Assembly: GCA_002171155.1 (NCBI GenBank)
Contig: NHHF01000025.1
Location: 1-7,623 of the forward strand
Direction: 5' to 3'
Source: Betaproteobacteria bacterium TMED156
Lineage (GTDB): Bacteria > Pseudomonadota > Gammaproteobacteria > Burkholderiales > Burkholderiaceae_A
Length of the DNA stretch: 7,623 bases
Position numbers and translations under genes: made by a program
Notes under the pieces: generated by a model
Database searches by the model: none
The model's input: only the letters and a program-made list of their open reading frames with translations
What the model was told of the DNA's origin: nothing
Shown: in pieces, positions 1 through 7,623 of the stretch
How the letters are laid out: each line of letters begins with the position of its first letter
Numbering within the stretch: the stretch's first letter is position 1

Positions 1-47
1 ATTATTGTTTTATTAATCTAATTTTCTCATTCAGTAAATAATCAGTT

Positions 48-53
48 AAGGAG
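48..53 (+). promoter_or_regulatory. Shine-Dalgarno that fixes a GTG start
   Basis: An AAGGAG core lies 6 nt before the GTG at position 60. There is no in-frame ATG near the beginning of this reading frame, so this ribosome binding site is the main reason for accepting GTG as the start of the small zinc-finger protein. Confidence 0.75.
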
Positions 54-59
54 AATCAA

Positions 60-323
60 GTGGCACTTGAAAAAAATGAAAATTTTTTCGAACTCACCGA
101 TGAGAGTGATAGAGCTTCTGCTATTGAAGCCCAATTTAATGAAGATGCACTTGAAATTGCAAGGAGAAAAACGGCACCAGAAACTGATCCCGATTTTGAT
201 GGCCAACATTGTATAGAATGTTCAGAGTCTATTCCTGGTGCAAGACTAAAGTTGGGCAAAATAAGATGCATTGAATGTCAAGCTGCTTTGGAAAAGCAAG
301 GTAAGTTTTACACAACTGCATAG
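60..323 (+). CDS. DksA/TraR-family C4 zinc-finger protein, YbiI-like
   Basis: This 87-residue protein belongs to the DksA/TraR zinc-finger family. Known members bind in the RNA polymerase secondary channel and adjust initiation at certain promoters. The C-terminal half carries four zinc-ligand cysteines, C51-x2-C54 and C70-x2-C73, with the family context IPGAR after the first pair and ECQ at the second, as in TraR and E. coli YbiI (about 88 residues). The loop between the pairs is 15 residues, against 17 in TraR. The N-terminal part contains D14-E-S-D17-R-A19, which matches the DxxDxA motif at the coiled-coil tip of DksA, followed by an acidic helix. The long coiled coil of full-length DksA is absent. 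It starts at GTG behind a good AAGGAG. It lies upstream of groESL in the same direction, but a hairpin with a T-tract separates them, so it is probably its own transcription unit. Family assignment is firm; RNA polymerase binding is inferred. Confidence 0.88.
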   Translation: MALEKNENFFELTDESDRASAIEAQFNEDALEIARRKTAPETDPDFDGQHCIECSESIPGARLKLGKIRCIECQAALEKQGKFYTTA

Positions 324-351
324 ATTTGATTTTAAATTTTCAATATTACAC

Positions 352-384
352 TTGATTTTTTAAACTACCATCCTCACCTATAAA
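352..384 (+). promoter_or_regulatory. Tentative groESL promoter region
   Basis: TATAAA at 379-384 is a reasonable -10 element whose expected start site falls inside the CIRCE palindrome, the usual arrangement for HrcA repression. The -35 side is weak: TTGATT at 352-357 is 21 nt away, and the correctly spaced bases are only a T-run. A sigma-32 reading (CTTGAT at 351-356 with CCTCAC at 372-377, 15-nt spacer) is also possible but poor. The promoter must lie in this gap or further upstream, but its exact elements are uncertain. Confidence 0.35.
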
Positions 385-418
385 TTAGCACTCTTTAAAA
401 TGAGTGCTAATTTTTTTT
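382..418 (+). terminator. Hairpin plus T-tract: possible terminator of the upstream gene
   Basis: The CIRCE inverted repeat extends to 12 bp arms (382-393 and 402-413), and an eight-T run occupies 411-418. As RNA this is a 12-bp stem with an 8-nt loop followed by U residues, which is the shape of an intrinsic terminator. It could end transcripts of the small zinc-finger gene. The stem is AT-rich at its base, so its strength is uncertain. The same bases form the HrcA operator. Confidence 0.4.
385..410 (+). promoter_or_regulatory. CIRCE operator (HrcA binding site) with 8-nt spacer
   Basis: TTAGCACTC (385-393) and GAGTGCTAA (402-410) are perfect matches to both CIRCE half-sites, in front of groES. 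CIRCE is bound by the repressor HrcA, whose activity depends on GroEL, giving heat-shock feedback on groESL. The spacer here is TTTAAAAT, 8 nt, whereas the textbook element has 9 nt. hrcA itself is not in the window. The identification is near certain from the half-sites and position; the effect of the short spacer is unknown. Confidence 0.93.
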
Positions 419-430
419 AACATTTAATTT

Positions 431-434
431 GGAG
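431..434 (+). promoter_or_regulatory. groES ribosome binding site
   Basis: GGAG lies 9 nt before the ATG at 444. It favours that ATG over the in-frame TTG at 429, which overlaps the GGAG itself and would add five residues (MERVF) not found in GroES proteins. Confidence 0.75.
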
Positions 435-443
435 CGTGTTTTT

Positions 444-2446
<2,003 letters not shown>

Positions 2447-2476
2447 TTCCTACATTCCTTTTTTCCTCCTAAATAC

Positions 2477-2508
2477 AGGGGCTTCAAATTTTGAAGCCCT
2501 TTTTTTTT
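2477..2508 (+). terminator. Intrinsic terminator after groEL
   Basis: GGGCTTCAAA (2479-2488) pairs with TTTGAAGCCC (2490-2499), followed by nine T residues (2500-2508). This is a strong rho-independent terminator placed 30 nt after the groEL stop, closing the groESL operon and separating it from pyrF. Confidence 0.93.
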
Positions 2509-2518
2509 GTAGCTTAGT

Positions 2519-2539
2519 TATACTCAACTAATATATGAT
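2519..2539 (+). promoter_or_regulatory. Candidate -10 elements for pyrF
   Basis: The short gap between the groEL terminator and pyrF must hold the pyrF promoter unless readthrough serves it. TATACT (2519-2524) and TATGAT (2534-2539) each match the -10 consensus at five of six bases, but neither has a convincing -35 at the right distance. If the second is used, the leader before the pyrF ATG would be only about 9 nt and no clear Shine-Dalgarno is present. Confidence 0.25.
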
Positions 2540-2554
2540 CTGAAGTAAAAAAAA

Positions 2555-3391
2555 ATGAAATATTTTGATCAAAAGCTTAATGAAACAATTGATAGACTTA
2601 AATCTTCGCTTTGTGTTGGTATTGATCCAAATTTGAATAATTTTCCAAGTGAGCTGATACCAGAGTTAAAAAAAAATAGAGAAGGTACTGTTGAAAAATT
2701 TTGTAAAAAAATAATTGAGGTAACAGCTCCTTATTGCGCAGCATTTAAGCCTCAAGTTGCAATGTTTTCCTCAATTGCATGTGAAACAGCATTAGAAAAT
2801 TTAACTTCTTGGATCGTTAAAAATTTTCCAAATCATATTTTGATAATAGATGCAAAAAGAGGCGATATCGGAACAACTGCTCAACATTATGCCTGTGAAA
2901 TATTTGATCGCTATAATGCTCATGCTACAACTGTTAATCCATATATGGGTTTTGAAAGTTTAAGTCCATTTTTGTCCAGAAAAGAAAAGGGGATATATGT
3001 TATATGCCGCACTTCCAATCCTAGGGCTGATGAAATTCAAAATCTTGAACTTAAAAATGGTGAGAAACTCTTCGAAAGAATCGCAAAATTTGCCATGAAT
3101 GAGTGCAATTTTAATAAGCAAGTAGGATTAGTTGTTGGAGCAACAGTTATTGAAGAACTTCTAAATATTAAAAGGATTTGTCCAAAATTACCCCTTTTAA
3201 TACCTGGAATTGGAAAACAAGGAGGATCTATTGCAGAAGTTGTAAATGCTACTAAAGATGAAAATAATGTTTTGATTAATGCTTCCAGGTCAATAATCTT
3301 TGCTTCAAATGATGATAATTGGATTGACTCAGCAACAAAAGAAGCAAAAAAATTGAATGATGTCATTAACAAACATAGATCAATTCAATGA
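2555..3391 (+). CDS. pyrF: Orotidine 5'-phosphate decarboxylase (type 2, long form)
   Basis: PyrF catalyses the last step of de novo UMP synthesis, decarboxylating orotidine 5'-phosphate in the cytoplasm. The 278-residue length fits the longer subfamily (about 270 residues) rather than the ~230-residue E. coli type. Visible motifs are CVGIDPN (20-26) in the first beta-strand, AFKPQ (63-67), and the catalytic D99-A-K101-R-G-D104-I signature inside IIDAKRGDIG. TVNPYMGFESL follows at 126-136. The phosphate-binding end has LIPGIGKQGG (215-224) and INASRSI (241-247). The ATG follows an A-run with only a weak purine stretch, so translation initiation looks modest. It follows the groEL terminator and overlaps the next gene by four bases (ATGA), suggesting a two-gene transcript with an ABC-2 permease. 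No defect is seen. Confidence 0.95.
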   Translation: MKYFDQKLNETIDRLKSSLCVGIDPNLNNFPSELIPELKKNREGTVEKFCKKIIEVTAPYCAAFKPQVAMFSSIACETALENLTSWIVKNFPNHILIIDAKRGDIGTTAQHYACEIFDRYNAHATTVNPYMGFESLSPFLSRKEKGIYVICRTSNPRADEIQNLELKNGEKLFERIAKFAMNECNFNKQVGLVVGATVIEELLNIKRICPKLPLLIPGIGKQGGSIAEVVNATKDENNVLINASRSIIFASNDDNWIDSATKEAKKLNDVINKHRSIQ

Positions 3392-4194
3392 TAAACAGAA
3401 AAAAATCTTACAATTTTAAATTGATCAAGGGTAATGAATTTTTTGCCGTTATGTCTTTACTTAAAAAGGAAGTCTTGAGATTTGGAAAGGTCTGGGTTCA
3501 AACTATACTTGCACCGGTTGTATCTTCGTTACTTTTTCTAGTAATCTTTTCTTTTTTGCTTAATGGCAGAATTGAACCTTTACCTGGTGTGAGTTATTCT
3601 TCATTTTTAGTGCCTGGTCTTATCATGATGACTCTTCAACAAAATGCTTTTTCCAATACTAGCTCAAGCTTAACCCAAAGCAAAATTAGTGGTAATTTAA
3701 TCTTTTTAATGCTCTCACCAATGAGGCCCTGGCAATGGTTTATTGGATATCTTGGAGGTTCAATTGTGAGAGGTTTAGCATGTGGTCTAGCCCTTTGGTT
3801 CTTTTGTCTATTTGTAGTCCAAACTCCTTTAAAGTATCCCCTTTGGACATTATGGTTTGCATTAACATCATGCATAATAATGGGTGGATTGGGGATAATA
3901 GCAGGTATTTACGCTGAGAAATATGACCAGATTTCTGCTTTTCAAAGTTTTTTAATTAATCCCTTGACACTTTTAGCCGGAGTGTTTTTTTCAACTAATA
4001 ATTTGCCGGATGCATGGAGAATCGTTAGTCAATTTAATCCTTTTTTTTACTTGATTGATGGTTTTCGATTTGGCGTATTTGGCATATCAGATGTTTCACC
4101 GTGGTTAAGTATGTTCATTTGTAATTTTTCGGCACTAACAATCAGTATTATTTGTATTTACCTAATTTCAATTGGGTGGAGATTAAAAAACTAA
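3388..4194 (+). CDS. ABC-2 type transporter permease (YadH-like)
   Basis: This 268-residue integral membrane protein resembles the permease subunit of two-component ABC-2 exporters such as E. coli YadGH; the substrate cannot be told. About six hydrophobic segments are visible: 37-59, 69-85 (weaker), 117-144, 152-176, 184-204 and 241-262. Family features include KKEVLRF before the first helix (26-32), VPGLIMMTLQQNAFSN (75-90), SPMRPWQWF (110-118) and the late NPLTLLAGVFFS...LP...NPFFYLIDGFRFG stretch (191-229). The ATG at 3388 overlaps the pyrF stop as ATGA with no Shine-Dalgarno, so translational coupling is likely. An internal ATG at 3451 would give MSLLKKEVLRF and a length nearer the family norm, so the first 21 residues are uncertain. 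No partner ATPase gene is adjacent. The 3' end overlaps the convergent kinase gene by 12 nt. Confidence 0.85.
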   Translation: MINRKKSYNFKLIKGNEFFAVMSLLKKEVLRFGKVWVQTILAPVVSSLLFLVIFSFLLNGRIEPLPGVSYSSFLVPGLIMMTLQQNAFSNTSSSLTQSKISGNLIFLMLSPMRPWQWFIGYLGGSIVRGLACGLALWFFCLFVVQTPLKYPLWTLWFALTSCIIMGGLGIIAGIYAEKYDQISAFQSFLINPLTLLAGVFFSTNNLPDAWRIVSQFNPFFYLIDGFRFGVFGISDVSPWLSMFICNFSALTISIICIYLISIGWRLKN

Positions 4195-5070
4195 CTTGTC
4201 TGTAAGATGAGCCGCTCCAATAACACCCGCCGAATCGCCCAACAAATTCTTTACTAACTTAGTTCGCAAATTTGAAGTAAAAGTATATTTTTTTAGCGAT
4301 TCCAAGCCTAGATCATATAAGTTCAAGACATTACTCAATCCTCCTCCAACAACTATAACGTCAGGATCCAAAATATTACATACATTTGCTACTCCTCTTC
4401 CAAACATTTCATAAAAGGAATCTTTTATTTGGATTGCAAACTTTGTTTCGGAAGAAAATATTTCTCTTGCACTTATGTGTTTTCCTGTTAATTCATAGTA
4501 CTGTTTTTCAACTCCGGATCCAGATAAGTAAGTTTCCACACATCCTTTTTTTCCACACCAACATTCTCGTCCATTAATATCTATTGAGTGATGCCCCCAC
4601 TCACCTGCAATAAAATTTTTACCGATCAGTCTCTGACCCTTAATGATTATCCCCCCTCCGCAACCAGTACCTAAAATAATACCAAATACAGAGTCGAAAT
4701 TTTTTCCTGCTCCTTCCAATGATTCAGCTAGAGCAAAACAATTTGCATCATTTTCTAAAACTACAGGGCAATTTAACTCGCTCTCAATTAATTCTTTTAA
4801 CGGCTTATTATTTAAACAAAGAGTATTAGAATTTCTCAATAACCCAGTTTCAGGAGAAATTGAGCCTGGTGAACCAACTCCTACTTTGTATTTGATAGTG
4901 CCTTCACCATGCAAAATTTCCTGAACTAATTTTCCGATTCTACTAATAATATGTAAACATCCTAAATTTGCCTGAGTTGCAACTCGTTTTCTTCTAATAA
5001 TTAAATTATCCTGAGAGATTAAAACTGCCTCTAATTTTGTACCTCCAATATCTACTCCAAGTTTATACAT
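4183..5070 (-). CDS. mak: ROK-family sugar kinase, Mak (fructokinase)-like
   Basis: ROK kinases phosphorylate free hexoses at C6 using ATP in the cytoplasm. From the ATG at 5070 the product has 295 residues, close to E. coli Mak (about 300). The N-terminus has the phosphate motif DIGGTK (7-12). ENDAN (106-110) holds the probable catalytic base D108. LGTGCGGG (133-140) is the second phosphate motif and E157-W-G-H160 the sugar-binding motif. The structural zinc site is H160 with C170-x-C172-x4-C177. Phrases such as GSISPETG, AGEWGH, CGKKGCVET, NILDPDVIVVGGG and GDSAGV closely follow E. coli fructokinase as remembered, so fructose or mannose is the likely substrate; other hexoses remain possible. 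A longer frame begins at 5154, but the 5070 start places the GGTK motif at the usual position and overlaps the upstream ABC gene by only 8 nt. GGA lies 7 nt upstream. Confidence 0.88.
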   Translation of the reverse strand: MYKLGVDIGGTKLEAVLISQDNLIIRRKRVATQANLGCLHIISRIGKLVQEILHGEGTIKYKVGVGSPGSISPETGLLRNSNTLCLNNKPLKELIESELNCPVVLENDANCFALAESLEGAGKNFDSVFGIILGTGCGGGIIIKGQRLIGKNFIAGEWGHHSIDINGRECWCGKKGCVETYLSGSGVEKQYYELTGKHISAREIFSSETKFAIQIKDSFYEMFGRGVANVCNILDPDVIVVGGGLSNVLNLYDLGLESLKKYTFTSNLRTKLVKNLLGDSAGVIGAAHLTDKLVF

Positions 5071-6862
5071 TGTTGTATCCAAAGAACTGACGAGATGCGA
5101 AGCGAGAGTATAAACCATTTCCGGAGGATAAGACTTTATGAGTTCCCTCCTCAATTATCTTACCTTGGTTAAAAACAAGTATCTGATCGGCTTTAGTAAC
5201 TGTTGATAGTCTGTGGGCAATAACTATTGAAGTTTTACCTGGAAGAAGGCGCGACAAAGCATTTTGAATTTCTTTTTCAGATTCAGAATCTAGTGATGAT
5301 GTAGCCTCATCCAACAATAATATTGGAGGATTTTTTAACAAAGCTCTTGCAATCGCAATCCTTTGTCTCTGACCTCCAGAAAGTCTTACTCCTCTCTCAC
5401 CCAAAAATGTATGGTAACCGTTTGGTAAATTTGATATGAATTGATGAGCATTAGCTGCCTTAGCAGCATCAATTACTGCAGAGTCACTTGCTTTTAAATC
5501 TCCATATCTAATGTTATCCATCGCATTTGCAGAAAATATGACTGGTTCCTGAGATACCAAGCCAATTGACTGTCTTAAAAAATTTAAATCGAAAGATAAA
5601 ATATTTGATCCGTCAATCAAGATTTTTCCCTCTCGAGGAAGACAAAATCCAAGAATTAATGAGAAAGTAGTAGATTTTCCAGATCCTGATGGTCCCACAA
5701 GCGCAGTAGAGGTACCTTTTTTTATCGAAAAAGTGATATTTGACAAGGCATCTTGATTAGGTCGAGAAGGATAAGCAAAAAAAACATTTTCGAATGTCAG
5801 ATTGCCATCGACCTTGTCAATACTTTCTGGACCCACATTATTTTTTGAATGATAAATAGCTTCTTTTTCAGTTTTTATACTATTCACATCTCCCATTAAT
5901 TCAGTTAGTCTCTCAGTTGCCCCCAAAGCTCTTTGCAAATCCCCCCATACTTCTGAAAGTGCCGCAATTGAGCCTGCAACTAAAGCGGCGAATAAAACAA
6001 ACTGTGTTAGTTCTCCAACAGACATTTTTCCTTTGACCACATCACCGGTTCCTAACCATAGGGTTAATATAATCACTGAGAATGCAAGAACTATCGCAAC
6101 AACTGTTAAGGTCGACCTTGAAAAAATTCTCTTTCTAGCAACACTAAACGATTTTTCAATCAATTTAGAAAATCTCTGCTGCTCATAACTCTCTCGAGCA
6201 AAAGCTTGGACTGTCGAAACATTCTGTAAAACTTCACCAGCCATTGCGCTTGCGTCAGCTATCTTATCCTGACTGGTTCTAGAAATTTTTCTTACTTTTC
6301 TACCTAAAGCTAAAACAGGTAAAACAACCATAAACAACAAAAAGACCATAAAACCTGCAAGAGTGGGGTTTGTTATTAACATCATTAAAATACCCCCAAA
6401 AAATAAAACACTACTTCGTAATGCAATGGACACACTACTACCAACAAGTGTTTGAATTAGGGTTGTATCACTTGTGAGACGTGAAAGAACCTCGCCCGTT
6501 TGAAGCAATTCAAAAAACTCTGGAGGCTTAACCACCACATAATTAAAAACTTTTTTTCTAATATCGGCAACAACCCTTTCACCTATCCACGACATAATGT
6601 AAAACCTTGCCGAAACTAATAAAGCAAGTAATATTGCTAGGATTAGTAAATTTATAAATTTTTCATTCAACTTTTCTGAGTTAACTCCTGTGTCTATAAG
6701 ATCCCTGAATGCTAGAGGAATACTTAATGTTACAGAGGCTGCACATACTAACAAAATTGTTGCAAGAATCCACTGCCGCCAATATAACTTTGCAATTGGA
6801 AGTAGGGGATTTAACCTTAATTTATATTTTGGTGAAAAATTTTGTTGGGATTGTTCAGACAT
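5063..6862 (-). CDS. MsbA-like ABC exporter (fused permease and ATPase)
   Basis: This 599-residue half-size ABC exporter would act as a homodimer in the inner membrane; lipid, lipid-A-like or drug export are the usual roles of relatives, and the substrate here is not evident. Residues ~25-320 form the six-helix transmembrane domain, with hydrophobic runs near 31-52, 67-90, 148-165, 168-187, 252-270 and 283-305. The ATPase domain (~355-590) is complete: A-loop tyrosine Y364 in FFAYPSRP, Walker A GPSGSGKST (390-398), Q-loop Q438 in VSQEP, signature LSGGQRQ (494-500), Walker B ILLLDEA (514-520) and H-loop H550 in IAHRLS. The wording is closest to the MsbA-related exporters of alpha- and betaproteobacteria. 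The ATG at 6862 has no clear Shine-Dalgarno. Its stop overlaps the start of the sugar kinase gene (ATGTATAA), so the two are probably translated together. Confidence 0.93.
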   Translation of the reverse strand: MSEQSQQNFSPKYKLRLNPLLPIAKLYWRQWILATILLVCAASVTLSIPLAFRDLIDTGVNSEKLNEKFINLLILAILLALLVSARFYIMSWIGERVVADIRKKVFNYVVVKPPEFFELLQTGEVLSRLTSDTTLIQTLVGSSVSIALRSSVLFFGGILMMLITNPTLAGFMVFLLFMVVLPVLALGRKVRKISRTSQDKIADASAMAGEVLQNVSTVQAFARESYEQQRFSKLIEKSFSVARKRIFSRSTLTVVAIVLAFSVIILTLWLGTGDVVKGKMSVGELTQFVLFAALVAGSIAALSEVWGDLQRALGATERLTELMGDVNSIKTEKEAIYHSKNNVGPESIDKVDGNLTFENVFFAYPSRPNQDALSNITFSIKKGTSTALVGPSGSGKSTTFSLILGFCLPREGKILIDGSNILSFDLNFLRQSIGLVSQEPVIFSANAMDNIRYGDLKASDSAVIDAAKAANAHQFISNLPNGYHTFLGERGVRLSGGQRQRIAIARALLKNPPILLLDEATSSLDSESEKEIQNALSRLLPGKTSIVIAHRLSTVTKADQILVFNQGKIIEEGTHKVLSSGNGLYSRFASRQFFGYNNV

Positions 6863-7171
6863 TTGTAGTTATTTATATTTCAATTATTTTGATGCTACCT
6901 ATGTAAGAAAAATTAAGTACAAATCAACAATAAAAAGCACCAACAGAATTATTAAAGAAAACTTATAGAGTTTTCGTATATTTAACTTCATCATCAAATT
7001 TTACTATAGTACTAGCGAGAATTATGAATACTAGTAATCCTACTTTGTGATAATAAAAGAAAGCATGTAAAATTCGAAAGTTACTTAAGCAAAACCCCTT
7101 TTAGTTTAGGGCCTAAATTATTTCGAGATTAAGCAATGTTGAGCAAAAAAAGTTAGGTGTCCGGTGATTAA
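6863..7171. other. Divergent intergenic region between the ABC exporter and zur
   Basis: This 309-nt AT-rich stretch must hold the promoters for the leftward ABC exporter operon and for rightward zur. I see no RNA gene, no tRNA-like fold, no recognisable terminator and no match to the usual Zur box (TGTTATA-type palindrome). It contains one short palindrome at 7105-7117, a CCCT...AGGG inverted repeat overlapping it (7096-7111), and a 31-codon hydrophobic reading frame on the minus strand (6899-6994). A possible -10 TATAAA for the exporter lies about 15 nt before its ATG on the minus strand, but no -35 fits. Confidence 0.6.
7105..7117. promoter_or_regulatory. Short palindrome upstream of zur, possible operator
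   Basis: TTTAGG and CCTAAA flank a single central G, a perfect 6-bp inverted repeat, with partial symmetry one or two bases further out. It lies 54 nt before the zur start codon, where an operator could sit. It does not resemble known Zur boxes and could arise by chance. Confidence 0.25.
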
Positions 7172-7623
7172 ATGATACAACAATTCAAGAAAGTTTTAAA
7201 TCGTGCTGAAGAGCAGTGCAAAGAAAACGGTACTCGTTTAACTCCAAAAAGAAGACAAATTTTAAGTGAGCTTATTAAATCCAATAAAGCTCTATCAGCC
7301 TATGAATTAGCTGATCTTTTCAAAAAAGAATTTAAAGAAACTATACCAACTATGTCTGTTTACCGAATTTTAGATTTCTTAGAGAGAGAAAATTTGGTGC
7401 ATAAGCTTAATCTTGCCAATAAATACATAGCTTGTGCGCATATAACGTGTCGACATTCTCATGACATTCCACAGTTTCTTATATGTAGAAGCTGCAACAA
7501 GGTTAGGGAAATAAGTATCGATAAAATTACAATTGGGAGAATACAAAAAAAAGTAGAAAAAGCAGAGTTTGAACTAGTCAATCCTCAATTGGAGATGCAT
7601 TGTGTTTGCAAAGTATGTGAAAA
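7172..7623 (+). CDS. zur: Zinc uptake regulator Zur (Fur family), 3' end missing
   Basis: Zur is the zinc-loaded dimeric repressor of zinc import genes. The window holds 150 codons and then runs out before a stop. The start is certain: a TAA lies immediately in front of the ATG; the Shine-Dalgarno is weak (GGTGA, 4 nt before). The N-terminal winged helix has LTPKRRQIL (23-31), SAYELAD (42-48) and the recognition helix MSVYRILDFL (61-70). VHKLN...YIAC (76-88) matches E. coli Zur very well and separates it from Fur. Metal ligands map to H77, C88, H95 or H97 and E113 for the regulatory site, and C105-x2-C108 with C146-x2-C149 for the structural site. The segment around 89-99 is about two residues longer than in E. 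coli and has an extra Cys93; Cys144 is also extra. Zinc transport genes are not in view, so the targets cannot be judged. Confidence 0.92.
   Translation, partial: MIQQFKKVLNRAEEQCKENGTRLTPKRRQILSELIKSNKALSAYELADLFKKEFKETIPTMSVYRILDFLERENLVHKLNLANKYIACAHITCRHSHDIPQFLICRSCNKVREISIDKITIGRIQKKVEKAEFELVNPQLEMHCVCKVCE

Noticed and set aside
56..271. Minus-strand frame opposite the small zinc-finger gene
   Set aside because: It is antisense to a recognised family member with a good ribosome binding site and has no motif of its own.
429..443. Upstream TTG start for groES adding five residues
   Set aside because: The TTG overlaps the GGAG ribosome binding site, and MKLRPLHDR is the normal GroES N-terminus.
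5071..5154. 28-residue N-terminal extension of the sugar kinase
   Set aside because: It lies within the end of the ABC exporter gene in another frame, and ROK kinases have the GGTK motif close to the N-terminus, as given by the ATG at 5070.
6690..6968. Plus-strand frames across the 5' end of the ABC exporter and the intergenic region
   Set aside because: They are mostly antisense to the well-supported exporter N-terminus, and their translations show no recognisable domain.
7010..7040. Two TACTAG copies in the zur-exporter intergenic region considered as an operator pair
   Set aside because: The repeats are only six bases in AT-rich DNA with irregular spacing and match no known site.

Overview
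The window is an AT-rich stretch of bacterial chromosome, densely packed with ordinary core genes and showing no sign of phage, transposon, CRISPR or other mobile DNA. Several features point to a low-GC, compact proteobacterium, most likely on the betaproteobacterial side. GroEL reads much like betaproteobacterial GroEL, groESL sits behind a CIRCE (HrcA) operator, PyrF is of the longer ~270-residue class, and the last gene is a proteobacterial Zur. This placement is inferred from remembered family sequences, not from a tree.

Left part (1-2508, + strand): a short YbiI/TraR-like DksA-family zinc-finger protein with a GTG start is followed by a regulatory gap and the groES-groEL chaperonin operon. 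The gap holds a CIRCE palindrome with perfect half-sites but an 8-nt instead of 9-nt spacer. The palindrome runs straight into a T-tract, so it also looks like an intrinsic terminator. groEL ends in an expanded Gly-Gly-Met tail built on a 27-bp duplication, and a strong intrinsic terminator follows.

Middle (2555-4194, + strand): pyrF (orotidine 5'-phosphate decarboxylase) overlaps an ABC-2 type exporter permease by an ATGA junction. The ATPase that such a permease needs is not in the window. The permease gene converges on, and overlaps by 12 nt, a leftward pair of genes.

Right part (4183-6862, - strand): an MsbA-like half-size ABC exporter (permease fused to ATPase) is followed, with an 8-nt overlap, by a ROK-family sugar kinase resembling E. 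coli fructokinase Mak. A 309-nt divergent intergenic region with one short palindrome and one possible 31-codon membrane peptide separates this pair from zur. The zur gene reads rightward and is cut by the window end.

No new biological system is apparent. The points most worth a second look are the 8-nt CIRCE spacer and its terminator-like geometry, the retained DksA-type tip motif in the small zinc-finger protein, the ABC-2 permease with no ATPase beside it, and the extra Cys/His residues in Zur.
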